Shown here: piece by piece, positions 18,870 to 28,071 of the stretch | How the letters are laid out: every line of letters begins with the position of its first letter | Numbering within the stretch: position 1 is the stretch's first letter | From: Thiobacillus sp. 0-1251 | GTDB lineage: Bacteria; Pseudomonadota; Gammaproteobacteria; Burkholderiales; Thiobacillaceae | DNA: 64,000 nt | Assembly: GCA_001899305.1 (NCBI GenBank) | Contig: MKWL01000020.1 | Coordinates: 62,001 to 126,000, forward strand | Reading direction: 5' to 3' | Notes under the pieces: model-generated | Seen by the model: the letters and a program-made list of their open reading frames with translations, nothing else | The model's database searches: none | What the model was told of the DNA's origin: nothing | Made by a program: the position numbers and the translations under genes

Positions 18870-19402
18870 GGTTTGGCTGCAGGCTGTGCGGGCGTGTGCG
18901 GTTTCGGGCGGATGACGGCGCGCACGCGTCCGCTCGGGGTCTGGGCGTTGGGCTGGCCGACGACCTTATAGAACCCGGTGTTGGCGTTGTAGGAAATCTG
19001 CGCGCCGTGCAGTTCGTCGCTGCCGCGCCGCAGTCGGGCCTGGCCGATCAGTTCGAGCTGGCTGGTGACGCCGTCATATTCGATGCGATCGGCAAAGCCC
19101 TCGATGAATTCATCGCCGCTGTCGGTTTTCTGGCGGAACGCCACGGGGCGGCCGATCGCACTGACCTTGTCGAGTCCGTCCGCATTCTGGGTCACCTGCA
19201 CGCGATCGGCGCGCAGCATTAGCGTGCCTTGGCTCAATACGACATTGCCCTGGTAGACGCTGATTTTCTTGATGTCGTCGAGGGTGACCGTGTCGGCTTC
19301 AAGGTTGACCGGTTTGTCGCGGTCGGCCTTTTCCGCGTGGGCGGAGGTGGCCAGCAAGGCGGCGCACAGCACCGCGTAAAGCCGGGTATTCGATTTAGTC
19401 AT
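18866..19402 (-). CDS. lptA: Lipopolysaccharide transport periplasmic protein LptA
   Basis: LptA forms the periplasmic bridge that carries LPS to the outer membrane. The 178-residue product has a Sec signal peptide (cleavage expected after A-H-A, about residue 23). The OstA/LptA beta-jellyroll follows (N-L-E-A-D-T-V-T-L-D-D, then Y-Q-G-N-V-V-L-S-Q-G-T). The ATG at 19402 is chosen because it directly opens the signal peptide. lptC ends 4 bases upstream and lptB overlaps downstream. Confidence 0.93.
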   Translation of the reverse strand: MTKSNTRLYAVLCAALLATSAHAEKADRDKPVNLEADTVTLDDIKKISVYQGNVVLSQGTLMLRADRVQVTQNADGLDKVSAIGRPVAFRQKTDSGDEFIEGFADRIEYDGVTSQLELIGQARLRRGSDELHGAQISYNANTGFYKVVGQPNAQTPSGRVRAVIRPKPHTPAQPAAKP

Positions 19403-19406
19403 GGCG

Positions 19407-19982
19407 CTAGCCTTTTCCGGAAATATAACGGGCATGCACCCGTCCTGTCAGTTTGAGAATACGTTGCTTGGCGTCGTACTCCATCGCGTCCGCGCGCAGA
19501 TCCAGTGTGGCGTCATGGATCACCACCGGGCCGGGGGAGCGCATCTGGTTGCGTTCTGGAAAAACCAGCAGTCGCGCCGAACGTATGGTCATGAGCGATT
19601 GTCCTGCATGCGCGGCACGTTCCACGAGAACGTCGTCGCGCAGGTCGACCTCATGGCCGTCGGGAGACACGGTTGCCTGTTTCGACACTGCGCTCACGTC
19701 GCCCGACTGTTCGTCCAGTTGGGTGAAGTGGGGCAGTTCCAATTCGGTGAATTTGCTGTCCGAGTAATGCTTCAATTTCTTGGCGGACAGCCGGTACTGC
19801 GGTTTGCCATTCAGGTCGGTGCGCATCGCATTGAAGTTCTCCATGATGCCTTCGGGATCGGTCCGGGTAGGCGACGCGCCGCCGTTGGCCGGGATCTCCA
19901 CCATGCGTTCGATCCAGAAGCTGAGCGCGGCCAGCAGCAGCAGGATGGCCAGCGGCAGCCACAATGATCCGCGTGAGATCAT
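19407..19982 (-). CDS. lptC: LPS export system protein LptC
   Basis: LptC is an inner-membrane bitopic protein that receives LPS from LptBFG and hands it to LptA. The 191-residue product has one N-terminal membrane helix (about 7-25) and a periplasmic LptC-type beta domain. Typical segments are M-E-N-F-N-A-M-R-T-D-L-N-G-K-P and A-K-K-L-K-H-Y. Position between kdsC and lptA supports the call strongly. Confidence 0.9.
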   Translation of the reverse strand: MISRGSLWLPLAILLLLAALSFWIERMVEIPANGGASPTRTDPEGIMENFNAMRTDLNGKPQYRLSAKKLKHYSDSKFTELELPHFTQLDEQSGDVSAVSKQATVSPDGHEVDLRDDVLVERAAHAGQSLMTIRSARLLVFPERNQMRSPGPVVIHDATLDLRADAMEYDAKQRILKLTGRVHARYISGKG

Positions 19983-20028
19983 GCCGTCCCCGGACGGACG
20001 GCGTTCAGGGCGCAGCGTATGCAGCCTG

Positions 20029-20556
20029 TCATCTCAGATACGGCGCCAGCGCCGCGTCCAGCGTGCCCTGCGCGCGCATCAGGAACTCGCAGGCCTCGCG
20101 CACTGCGCCGTGGCCCGCTTCGCGCACGGTGGTGTAATGGCTGTAGGCTTTTACCAGTTCGGGGGCGGCCGGCACGGTAATGGCCAGACCGGCACGGCGC
20201 ATCACGGGCAGGTCGACCACGTCGTCGCCCATGTAGGCGGTGGCTTCGCAATCGAGGTTCAACTCGCGGCACAAGGCCTCGTACACGGCCAACTTGTCGT
20301 GCGCGCCCTGATGCACGATCTCGATGCCGAGGTTCCGTGCCCGATGTTCCACCACCCGCGAATCGCGTCCGGTGATGATGGCCAGTTCGACCCCGCTGCC
20401 TTTGAGCATTTTCAGGCCATGCCCGTCGAGCGAGTTGAAGCCTTTGTATTCCTGGCCATCGTCCGCCAGAAACAGGGTACCGTCGGTCATTACGCCGTCG
20501 ACGTCGAATGCGACCAGTTTGATTTTCTGCGCGCGCGCAATCAGATCGGATGTCAT
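20029..20556 (-). CDS. kdsC: 3-deoxy-D-manno-octulosonate 8-phosphate phosphatase
   Basis: KdsC removes phosphate from KDO 8-phosphate, the third step of KDO synthesis for LPS. The 175-residue HAD-superfamily protein has the nucleophile motif F-D-V-D-G-V-M-T-D-G (D18, D20), the I-I-T-G-R motif and M-G-D-D-V-V-D. No cap domain is present, as expected for the tetrameric C0 type. The ATG overlaps the kdsD stop by one base (TGATG). A GTG one codon earlier is possible but less likely. Confidence 0.94.
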   Translation of the reverse strand: MTSDLIARAQKIKLVAFDVDGVMTDGTLFLADDGQEYKGFNSLDGHGLKMLKGSGVELAIITGRDSRVVEHRARNLGIEIVHQGAHDKLAVYEALCRELNLDCEATAYMGDDVVDLPVMRRAGLAITVPAAPELVKAYSHYTTVREAGHGAVREACEFLMRAQGTLDAALAPYLR

Positions 20557-21542
20557 CACACCACTCCCGCTTTCAACAGGTCGTGCATGTTGAGTGCTCC
20601 GACCAGAATATGGTCGGTGTCGACCACCAGCAGGCCATTGATTTTCAGGGTGTCCATTTTTTCCACTGCCGCCACGGCGAGCTCGTCCGCGCGGATCGTC
20701 TTCGGGTTTCGGGTCATCAGGTCGGCGATCTTCGCCTGCTGCAGGTCGATCGTGTGCTCCAGGGCGCGCCGCAGGTCGCCGTCGGTGAACAGTCCGGCCA
20801 CCTTGCCGTCCGACTCGATGACTGCGGTCATGCCGAGTCCCTTTTGGGTCATCTCGAACAGCGCGGCCTTGAGCGAGGCGTCCCGGCCGACCTTCGGCAG
20901 ATCTTCGCCGGCATGCATGACGTCGCGCACATGGACGAGCAATCGCCTTCCCAGACTGCCGCCGGGATGGGTGCGCGCAAAGTCGTCGGCCGAGAAGCCG
21001 CGTGCATCCAGCAGCGCCACCGCCAAGGCGTCGCCCAGCGCGAGTGCCGCAGTGGTGCTCGCCGTGGGGGCTAGATTAAGCGGGCAGGCTTCCTTGTCGA
21101 CTGCGGCATTGAGGTGGACATCGGCTTCCCGTGCCATGGTCGAACCAGGATTGCCGGTCATCGCGATGAGTTTGGCGCCGCGCCGCTTGATGAGCGGCAC
21201 GATGCTGACGATCTCGTTGCTCTCGCCCGAGTTCGACAGGGCCAGCACCACGTCGTCGGGTGCGATCATGCCGAGGTCGCCGTGGCTGGCTTCACCAGGA
21301 TGCATGAAGAAAGCGGGGGTGCCGGTAGAGGCTAGGGTGGCGGCGATCTTGCTTCCGACATGGCCGGACTTGCCCATTCCCGATACCACCACGCGGCCGC
21401 GACATGCCAGGATCAACTGCACGGCATCCGCAAAACCGGCGTCGAGCCGGGTCGACAGCGCGCGTAGGGCATCGGCTTCGATATCGAGCACCTGACGCGC
21501 AAGCGCAAGCAAATGTTCGGTGGAGATGGGTTGGGGTCGCAT
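20556..21542 (-). CDS. kdsD: Arabinose-5-phosphate isomerase
   Basis: KdsD converts ribulose 5-phosphate to arabinose 5-phosphate, the entry to KDO synthesis. The 328-residue product has an N-terminal SIS domain (about 30-170: V-S-G-M-G-K-S-G-H-V-G and S-N-S-G-E-S-N-E) and two C-terminal CBS domains (about 205-325). The ATG at 21542 gives M-R-P-Q-P. A TTG three codons upstream is also open but has no better ribosome site. It heads the kdsD-kdsC-lptC-lptA-lptB-rpoN run and is divergent from the antiporter gene. Confidence 0.95.
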   Translation of the reverse strand: MRPQPISTEHLLALARQVLDIEADALRALSTRLDAGFADAVQLILACRGRVVVSGMGKSGHVGSKIAATLASTGTPAFFMHPGEASHGDLGMIAPDDVVLALSNSGESNEIVSIVPLIKRRGAKLIAMTGNPGSTMAREADVHLNAAVDKEACPLNLAPTASTTAALALGDALAVALLDARGFSADDFARTHPGGSLGRRLLVHVRDVMHAGEDLPKVGRDASLKAALFEMTQKGLGMTAVIESDGKVAGLFTDGDLRRALEHTIDLQQAKIADLMTRNPKTIRADELAVAAVEKMDTLKINGLLVVDTDHILVGALNMHDLLKAGVV

Positions 21543-21645
21543 GGTCGGCAAGTATACTAAAGCCTGCCTGTCCGACCGCGTTTTTACTGCGGTTTGGGCA
21601 GGTTGCCTCCGACAGAAAATATGGGCTGAAGCCTATGAAATACCT

Positions 21646-23616
21646 ATGCACAGCAGCCTCCAGCTTGTCCTGATTCTACTTGCGGTCGCCGTGCTGGTGG
21701 CGGCAGCTGCGCGTGCCTTGCGCCTGCCCACCATGCTTGGTTATCTGGTGACCGGCATTGCCATCGGCCCGTTTGCCTTGGGCTGGATTCCCGATAGCGC
21801 CGAAGAACGCTACCTGGCCGAGTTCGGCGTGGTGTTCCTGATGTTCTCGATCGGCCTGGAGTTCAGCCTGGCACGTCTGATGACCATGCGCATGACGGTA
21901 TTCGGCTTCGGCGGTGCGCAGGTCGTGCTGACCATCGCGCTGACCGCTGCGATTGCCTGGCTGCTGCATTTGCCGCTGCTTGCGGCGCTGGCGCTGGGCG
22001 GCATCATGTCGATGTCGTCCACGGCCATCGTATCCAAGCTGCTGGCCGAACGGCTGGAAATCCAGACGCCGCACGGCCGCCAGATTTTCGGTGCATTGCT
22101 GTTCCAGGATCTGGCGGTGGTGCCGCTGCTGATTTTGATTCCTGCGTTTGCGAAGGAATCCGACACCATGGCCATCACCTTGGGGCTGGCCGTGTTCAAG
22201 GCGGTCGTGGTGCTGGGTTTTCTGCTGTTCGTCGGACAGCGCATCATGCGCCCGTGGTTCCAGTGGGTGGCAGGCCGCAAGTCGCCCGAACTCTTCACGC
22301 TCAACCTGCTGCTGTTCACGCTGGGGCTGGCGTTCCTGACCGAGAGTGCCGGCTTGTCGCTGGCGCTCGGTGCGTTCCTGGCCGGCATGCTGATTTCAGA
22401 GACCGAATACCGCTATCAGGTGGAAGACGACATCAAGCCGTTCCGCGATGTATTGCTGGGATTGTTTTTCGTCACGATCGGGATGCGACTCGACCTGATG
22501 CAGGTCATGCTGAACTGGAGCGACGTATTGCTGCTGGTCGCGGCGATCGTCGCCGGCAAGGGGCTGATGGTCGGTGGCCTGGCCCTGGCCTTCGGCAACA
22601 CCCGCCCCACCTCGGTGCGGACTGCGCTGGGGTTGGCACAGGCGGGCGAATTCGGGTTCGTGCTGCTGGCCCAGGCTGCCGATCTGCAATTGCTGGGCGC
22701 CTCGATCACGCAACCGGTGCTGGCGGCGATGGTGTTGTCGATGCTGATCGCTCCGCTCCTGATCAATCGCATGGACGTGCTGACCCGGCTGATCGCGGGC
22801 AGCGAATGGGCCGGCCGCGCCAAGGAGGTGCACGACATCGCGGTCAAGACCTTTGGCAAGACCCAGCACGTGATCGTTTGCGGCTACGGCCGCAGTGGAC
22901 AGAACCTGGCCCGCCTGCTGGAAGTGGAAGGCATCACCTTCATCGCGCTCGACGCCGACCCCGAGCGTATCCGCGCAGTGGCGGCATCCGGCGTCAGCGT
23001 CGTCTACGGCGATGCCAGCCGGCGCGAAGTGCTGGTCGCTGCCGGCCTCAGCCGTGCGCAGGCCATCGTGGTGACGTATTCCGACCTGCACTCCAGCATG
23101 GCCATCCTGCGTCACGTCCGCGAGTTGCGGCCCGATCTGCCAGTCGTGGTGCGCACCATCGACGACACCCACATCGATGCCTTGAAAGCGGCGGGTGCGG
23201 CCGAGGTCGTGTCCGAAGTGATGGAAGGTTCGCTGATGCTGGCTTCGCATGCACTGATGCTGCTGGGCGTACCTTTGAGCCAGGTGCTGAAACGGATCCG
23301 CGAAGTGCGCGAAACGCGCTACGCCATGATGCGCGGTTTCTTTCGCGGCGCCAGCGATGCCGACGACGAACTCGACCAGCATGCCCAGCCCCGTCTGCAT
23401 ACGTTGCTGGTCACGCAGGGCGCCGTGGCGGCGGGACATAGCCTCGAGGAACTGCGGCTGAACGAACTACTCGTGGAGGTCGTGGCGATCCGCCGTCAGG
23501 GGATCAAGGGCGTCGATCCCCAGCCCGACACCCGCATCCAGGTGGGGGATGTGCTGGTGCTGCGGGGCGCCGCCGATGGTCTGGCGGCGGCGGAGTTCAG
23601 GGTGTTGCAGGGTTAG
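21646..23616 (+). CDS. Monovalent cation:proton antiporter, KefB/YbaL type (CPA2)
   Basis: The 656-residue product has an N-terminal CPA2 antiporter domain with about 12 membrane helices (1-385, with G-Y-L-V-T-G-I-A-I-G-P and F-Q-D-L-A-V-V-P). A cytoplasmic TrkA-N/RCK domain follows (about 410-530; nucleotide-binding G-Y-G-R-S-G and an acidic L-D-A-D-P-E-R), then a TrkA-C domain (about 575-655). It probably exchanges K+ or Na+ for protons under nucleotide control. The ATG at 21646 starts directly at the first membrane helix. It is divergent from kdsD, a common arrangement. Confidence 0.9.
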   Translation: MHSSLQLVLILLAVAVLVAAAARALRLPTMLGYLVTGIAIGPFALGWIPDSAEERYLAEFGVVFLMFSIGLEFSLARLMTMRMTVFGFGGAQVVLTIALTAAIAWLLHLPLLAALALGGIMSMSSTAIVSKLLAERLEIQTPHGRQIFGALLFQDLAVVPLLILIPAFAKESDTMAITLGLAVFKAVVVLGFLLFVGQRIMRPWFQWVAGRKSPELFTLNLLLFTLGLAFLTESAGLSLALGAFLAGMLISETEYRYQVEDDIKPFRDVLLGLFFVTIGMRLDLMQVMLNWSDVLLLVAAIVAGKGLMVGGLALAFGNTRPTSVRTALGLAQAGEFGFVLLAQAADLQLLGASITQPVLAAMVLSMLIAPLLINRMDVLTRLIAGSEWAGRAKEVHDIAVKTFGKTQHVIVCGYGRSGQNLARLLEVEGITFIALDADPERIRAVAASGVSVVYGDASRREVLVAAGLSRAQAIVVTYSDLHSSMAILRHVRELRPDLPVVVRTIDDTHIDALKAAGAAEVVSEVMEGSLMLASHALMLLGVPLSQVLKRIREVRETRYAMMRGFFRGASDADDELDQHAQPRLHTLLVTQGAVAAGHSLEELRLNELLVEVVAIRRQGIKGVDPQPDTRIQVGDVLVLRGAADGLAAAEFRVLQG

Positions 23617-23628
23617 GAGAAAACAAAA

Positions 23629-23667
23629 AGCCCGCCGAAGCGGACTGACGATTGAGTTGGGCGGGCT
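23629..23667. terminator. Bidirectional intrinsic terminator
   Basis: AGCCCGCC (23629-23636) pairs with GGCGGGCT (23660-23667) around a 23-base loop. An A-rich run precedes it and a short T/A-rich run follows, so it can act in both directions. It lies between the converging antiporter and prepilin genes. Confidence 0.7.
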
Positions 23668-23670
23668 GAA

Positions 23671-24318
23671 TTAAATGCCCATGCAGACAATGTAGGCGGT
23701 GGAGTCAACGATTGAACCGGTTGCAATAGCGGTGGGCAGAGTAGTGCCTACCATCATCGAACCGGTTGCGGTGTTGCCGTCATCCAGTTGGCTGTCCAGT
23801 TGCTTGGCGAATTTTCCAGGGATGCTGCCTGAGCAGATGAAGTAGGTCCCAGTCATGCCCGTGAACGGCACGGTGCTTTGGATGCCAATGCGGGCGCCCA
23901 GAGCATTGTTAGGCGGAAAATCTCCTGCTGCAAGGTCGGTGGGTCCGGGCGCAAGACCCGCTGCCCGAACATGCTGCCAAAATAAAATGGACTCAGAGGG
24001 GGTGGCGGTCACGGCGTCGTTCCAGTTGCCTTCGATAATGCCATCGCCATCGCCTGCCCCCGGTGTGAAGGTTGTTGTGCCGACATGTGTTGCAGCAGCT
24101 TTGTCGTCACCAGGGAGGGCTTTGAACTTGTCCTGATAGCCGTAAATGAATACCGGAATGTTGCGGAAATCGCTGGCAAGATTCTTCACCCGGGCGCTGT
24201 TGATCAGTTCCTGCCCCTTGAGAATGCCGCCGAGCAACAGGCCGATAATGACCAGCACAATGGCGATCTCGATCAGGGTGAAGCCCGACTGGCGTCGCGC
24301 GAAGTGGGGGTGCGGCAT
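23671..24318 (-). CDS. Type IV prepilin-like protein (215 aa)
   Basis: The N-terminus carries a class III signal: a charged leader ending in S-G, cleavage before F13, then F-T-L-I-E-I-A-I-V-L-V-I-I-G-L-L with the invariant Glu at mature position 5. The pilin helix is followed by a globular domain with D-K-F-K-A-L-P-G-D-D and two C-terminal cysteines (C-S-G and V-C-M-G). The leader is cut by a prepilin peptidase not present in this window. It is the last gene of the MSHA-like cluster and may be the main or a major pilin; this is a guess from position. It is divergent from the histidine kinase gene. Confidence 0.85.
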   Translation of the reverse strand: MPHPHFARRQSGFTLIEIAIVLVIIGLLLGGILKGQELINSARVKNLASDFRNIPVFIYGYQDKFKALPGDDKAAATHVGTTTFTPGAGDGDGIIEGNWNDAVTATPSESILFWQHVRAAGLAPGPTDLAAGDFPPNNALGARIGIQSTVPFTGMTGTYFICSGSIPGKFAKQLDSQLDDGNTATGSMMVGTTLPTAIATGSIVDSTAYIVCMGI

Positions 24319-24584
24319 GGTGGGGCTCTCCGGTTGTCATTGCCTGTTGGGCCAACACGCAAAATATGTGCCATCAGTGGGTGTGATGTAAGATTTTGAT
24401 TAAAAATGAAAAAACGCAACCAAACGAGCCTGGGGCCGCCCCATTTTGATGAAAACACGACACCCATGCCAGATTTCCGTCAGGATGTTCGCGACCCGAC
24501 GCGCGGTCACCCTCCATTTACGGATCGGAATGCCGTTAGCAGTGGCATGCTGATCGTCTCGCATCCCCTCCCGATTCCCTGCGC

Positions 24585-26333
24585 ATGACTGAACACACCG
24601 AAACCGCCCCGCAGCTGGCCTGGCTGACGTCGCTGGCCACGCGTTTCACGCGCGTGGCGCCCGGACGCTGGCTGGGCCTGATGCTGCTGGCCCTGCATGC
24701 GGCGGTGGTGTTCGACGCCGATGTGACGACGACGCGTGCCTTCCTGCTGGCGCATTACGGCCTGTTCCTGCTATGGCAGCCGCTGGTGCGCAGCGAGGCG
24801 CGCATCGAGCCGCGGCTGGCGCTGCCGGTGTTTGCCATGGCCGCGCTGCTGGTCTTGGTGGACAGCACCTGGGTGATGGCGCTTTGGCTGGCGATCCTGG
24901 CCGGGCTGGTGGGTGCAGTCGCGACGTCGCAAAACGAACGCGGGCCGCGACTGGCCTACCTGCTTGCACTGGCTTATCTGCTTGCCCTGCTGCTGGCCTG
25001 GGTGTTGCCGCAAAGCCTGGGGAGGACTTCGCTGCCCGATGAACTGCGGATCGTGGCGCGCTACGGTCTGCCGTTGCTGCCGCTGGCGATCCTGTTCCTC
25101 CCTGCGGGCCGTCAGCGCAGCACTTCATCTACGCTTGATTTTATCTACGGCCTCATGCTGTCGCTGCTCATCATGGTGATGGCGCTGGGCGTATTTGCGG
25201 TGGTGGCGGTGGCCAAGGTGAGCTATGCGTGGGCGCTGGTGCAGACGCTGCTGGGCATGGCGGCGCTGCTGCTGGCCCTGTCGTGGCTGTGGAATCCGCG
25301 CGCCGGCTTTGCCGGGCTGGGGCAGGTGACCTCGCGCTATCTGTTGTCGGTGGGACTGCCGTTCGAAGGCTGGGCGCAGCGGCTGGCGACCTTGGCCGAG
25401 CGTGAACGCGATCCCGAATCCTTCGTGCGCGACGCGCTGTCCGACTTGCACGAGCTGACCTGGATACGTGGCGGCCGTTGGCAGGCGGCGCGCGGCGAAG
25501 GCAGTTTCGGTGAGCCGGCCGAACACGCCGTGAGCCACGCCTTCCACGGCCTGACCCTGAGCTGGCAGTCGGTGCGTCCGCTTACCCCGGCGCTGGCGCT
25601 GCATGTTCGCCTGCTGTCGCAATTGCTGGGCTATTTCTACGCCGCCAAGGTGCGCGAGCAGACTTTGCGCGAGCAAGCCTACAGCCAGGCCATCCACGAT
25701 ACCGGCGCGCGCCTGACGCACGACGTGAAGAACATCCTGCAGTCGCTGAAGACCCTGCTCGCCGCTGCCGATACCTCGACCCCGGAAGACAGCGAACGTC
25801 TGCTGGCGCTGATGAAGCGCCAACTGCCACAACTGGCGGCGCGTCTCTCGCAAACGGTCGACAAGCTCAAGCAGCCGGCGGAAATGGATGTCGCGCATGT
25901 GGCTGCGCATACGTGGTGGGCGGCGCTGCAGACACGCTATGAGCACGACGACGTGCAGTTTTTCGCCGAGGTGCTAGACGACACTCCTTTGCCTCAGGAT
26001 CTGTTCGACAGCGTGGTCGACAATCTGCTGACCAACGCCTTGCGCAAACGGCAGAATCAGCCAGGTGTTGCGGTGGAAGTTCGCCTGACGCTGCATCCAC
26101 TGGTCAGCTTGACGGTGACCGATAGTGGCAGTGCTGCCCCCGAGCACGTGGCCCGCAACTTGTTCCTCAGCCCGGTGGCGTCGGATTTCGGATTGGGCGT
26201 GGGGTTGTATCAAGCCGCGCGGCAGGCGGCGCGTTCGGGGTTTAGGTTGGAGCTGTCTGACAATCAGCCTGGGGGGGTGGCGTTCCGGTTGCAGGCTACG
26301 GCGGAGGCAGCGGGTTGCAGTCCGAACCCGTAG
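24585..26333 (+). CDS. Membrane sensor histidine kinase
   Basis: The 582-residue product has about eight to ten hydrophobic helices in its first 240 residues, a linker/GAF-like region (about 260-370), an H-box R-L-T-H-D-V-K-N-I-L-Q-S (about 375-390) and a C-terminal HATPase domain. In the HATPase domain the N-box is D-N-L-L-T-N-A-L-R-K-R and the G-boxes are T-D-S-G and G-L-G-V-G-L-Y-Q. The H-D-x-K-N arrangement resembles the PrsK class of kinases. No regulator is adjacent; the nearest is the PrsR-like regulator at 37540-38970, across the pilus cluster. Its stop lies inside the convergent prepilin gene (38-nt overlap). Confidence 0.82.
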   Translation: MTEHTETAPQLAWLTSLATRFTRVAPGRWLGLMLLALHAAVVFDADVTTTRAFLLAHYGLFLLWQPLVRSEARIEPRLALPVFAMAALLVLVDSTWVMALWLAILAGLVGAVATSQNERGPRLAYLLALAYLLALLLAWVLPQSLGRTSLPDELRIVARYGLPLLPLAILFLPAGRQRSTSSTLDFIYGLMLSLLIMVMALGVFAVVAVAKVSYAWALVQTLLGMAALLLALSWLWNPRAGFAGLGQVTSRYLLSVGLPFEGWAQRLATLAERERDPESFVRDALSDLHELTWIRGGRWQAARGEGSFGEPAEHAVSHAFHGLTLSWQSVRPLTPALALHVRLLSQLLGYFYAAKVREQTLREQAYSQAIHDTGARLTHDVKNILQSLKTLLAAADTSTPEDSERLLALMKRQLPQLAARLSQTVDKLKQPAEMDVAHVAAHTWWAALQTRYEHDDVQFFAEVLDDTPLPQDLFDSVVDNLLTNALRKRQNQPGVAVEVRLTLHPLVSLTVTDSGSAAPEHVARNLFLSPVASDFGLGVGLYQAARQAARSGFRLELSDNQPGGVAFRLQATAEAAGCSPNP

Positions 26334-27030
26334 GGCAGACGCGGGCTAGCAGATACTGAAGCGCTACCCAGGTGGTCAGGTCGTCGAATTCGCCGCTGGC
26401 GGCATCGGGTTGGGTGGGCGAACGACTGGTGTAGATTAGGTTCCCGTTGAGATTCTCCACTTCGTCCAGCCCCGTCGGCGCGGCGAGTGTGGTGCCATTG
26501 ATGTTGCTCGCCCCCCAGCCGTTGGGGCCGTGGGAAACCAGCACAAACACGACATCATTTGCGACATCCGGGCTTAATCTGTTGCAGGTGTGCGTGGTGC
26601 AGATGACGATCGGATCGGGCGGCCGCAGCGTGGTGCTGGCCGAGAACCCGCTGCCAGCGTCGGCAAATTGCGTAACGACTCCATAATGCAGGCGATTGCC
26701 CCACGCGTCCTGCGGTGCAATGCCCAGGTCAACCCACGGCAGCAGGCCGCTCTGCCCCGAGCAGCCCGTGCCTATCCTGTTCTCTTTTCCATCAGGCGGG
26801 TTGTCGGTGTCGGGGCAGGGCAGGTAATGATTCGTTCCTGCTACGACATGATGGGTCATCGCATACCCCAGGAGCGCCTCGCGCGCCTCCTGCAGGGTCT
26901 GCCGGGTCTCGGCGATCCGCCGCGCCTGAATCTGCGCCGACAATGGCATGGCCAATCCGCCGATCAGGATGGTGATGATGACCAGCACGATGGCCATCTC
27001 GATCAGGGTGAAACCGTGCGAGCGTGTCAT
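26296..27030 (-). CDS. Type IV prepilin-like protein (244 aa)
   Basis: A short leader M-T-R-S-H-G is cleaved before F7, followed by F-T-L-I-E-M-A-I-V-L-V-I-I-T-I-L with Glu at mature position 5. The rest is an exported domain with several Cys residues (C-P-D-T-D, G-C-S-G-Q-S-G, C-T-T-H-T-C) that may form disulfides, and a Pro-rich end. Its length and Cys content suggest a minor or tip pilin rather than the main subunit; this is an inference. The start overlaps the MshK-like gene stop by 4 nt. Its 3' end overlaps the histidine kinase gene on the other strand. Confidence 0.82.
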   Translation of the reverse strand: MTRSHGFTLIEMAIVLVIITILIGGLAMPLSAQIQARRIAETRQTLQEAREALLGYAMTHHVVAGTNHYLPCPDTDNPPDGKENRIGTGCSGQSGLLPWVDLGIAPQDAWGNRLHYGVVTQFADAGSGFSASTTLRPPDPIVICTTHTCNRLSPDVANDVVFVLVSHGPNGWGASNINGTTLAAPTGLDEVENLNGNLIYTSRSPTQPDAASGEFDDLTTWVALQYLLARVCPTGSDCNPLPPP

Positions 27031-27476
27031 GGTGCGGCGTCCTTCGTGTCCGGGCTGGCCGGCTCGGTGAGGCGGGGGCGCAGAACCTGATAGGGCTCAT
27101 ATACCCGGCCGTTGGCGCGGATCTGGCCGGGTTTCAGGCCCGATACGGCCGAGCCGTCGCGCTGTGCCTTGCCGTCGACCCAGCGTGTGATCGTGCCGTC
27201 GGAGCGGATGACCACGCCATCGTAGCGTAGCGGTGTGGGGGTGCTATCGGTCGATAACAAATGACCCGGGCCGGAGGGGGTGGCGTTGCGCGCGCGCGCG
27301 GCCTCGAGCTGGGCGCGCTGCGCCGGCGTGAAGAACAAACGGCCCGGATCGGCCGGAGCAGCCATGCCGGTTCCGATGCAGATCAGGTATAGCGCCAGCA
27401 TCCAGGCGCTCGAGCGCCCGTCCCATCCGCGTTTTGTGCGCGCGCGCTGACCAGGTCGGGGAAGCCAGCTATTCAT
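27027..27476 (-). CDS. MshK/PilP-like exported protein
   Basis: A 149-residue product with an N-terminal signal-like segment (W-M-L-A-L-Y-L-I-C-I-G-T-G-M-A-A). A mature part follows, with R-L-F-F-T-P-A-Q-R-A-Q-L-E and then V-V-I-R-S-D-G-T-I-T-R-W-V-D-G-K. The second stretch looks like the small beta domain of MshK/PilP/GspC-type proteins, which connect the inner-membrane platform to the secretin. The call leans on position (after MshI/MshJ, before the prepilin). The ATG at 27476 overlaps the MshJ-like gene by 8 nt. Confidence 0.55.
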   Translation of the reverse strand: MNSWLPRPGQRARTKRGWDGRSSAWMLALYLICIGTGMAAPADPGRLFFTPAQRAQLEAARARNATPSGPGHLLSTDSTPTPLRYDGVVIRSDGTITRWVDGKAQRDGSAVSGLKPGQIRANGRVYEPYQVLRPRLTEPASPDTKDAAP

Positions 27477-28071
27477 GGCGGGCCTCCGTTGTCGTTGCCA
27501 CAGTGAACCACAGCAGATCGCATTCGGCCTGTAGATGCGGGTGATTGGCGGCTTCGAATGGCGTATTGTCCAGGCGCGACAGGCGGCACCCCTGAACGTG
27601 GTACACCCCGGACGCACGCGACTTGAGGGCGTCGAGGAACCGTGTGAGATCGGTTTCCACCAGCAGCGGGAAGGTGAGGGTCATGCGGGTTTGCCCCAGC
27701 GGCAGGCCCTGCGCCAGCGAGGACGGCGAGGCTGTGCGGGGCATCAGGCGGTAACTCAACCCATACAGGCCGGCATCGCGGTTGGCCAGTTGCACGGCTT
27801 CGATCCAGGCCAGGCGGTCTTCAGCCCCCACGAAGCCGCGTGCCACCAACGCCTGGTAATCCCCCAGGTGGGTGGTGAGGAGTCGCTGCTGCTGACGGCT
27901 GCGATCGAGTTGCTGGCGTGCCTGGTTGAGCGCCGTGCGCTGCTGTTGCAAAGCCGCTTCGGCATTGTGTGCCTGACGTTGTCCCCACAGGATGCCGCCG
28001 ATTGCCAGCAGCAGCGCGGCCAGCAGCATCAGTAAGGGCAGTTTGAGGATGGCGAAAGGCGGGCGGGTCAT
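27469..28071 (-). CDS. MshJ/PilO-like pilus assembly protein
   Basis: A 200-residue bitopic inner-membrane protein: one N-terminal helix (about 12-30), a coiled coil (about 33-70, many Gln/Arg/Ala) and a small periplasmic domain. This is the PilO/MshJ/GspM layout. Those proteins pair with PilN-like partners to align the assembly platform with the secretin. It overlaps the MshI-like gene by 4 nt upstream. The sequence alone is only moderately diagnostic; context carries the call. Confidence 0.7.
   Translation of the reverse strand: MTRPPFAILKLPLLMLLAALLLAIGGILWGQRQAHNAEAALQQQRTALNQARQQLDRSRQQQRLLTTHLGDYQALVARGFVGAEDRLAWIEAVQLANRDAGLYGLSYRLMPRTASPSSLAQGLPLGQTRMTLTFPLLVETDLTRFLDALKSRASGVYHVQGCRLSRLDNTPFEAANHPHLQAECDLLWFTVATTTEARHE

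Noticed and set aside
21520-21645. Longer start of the antiporter gene
   Set aside because: The extension is not membrane-like and runs into the kdsD promoter region; the ATG at 21646 begins directly at the first helix.
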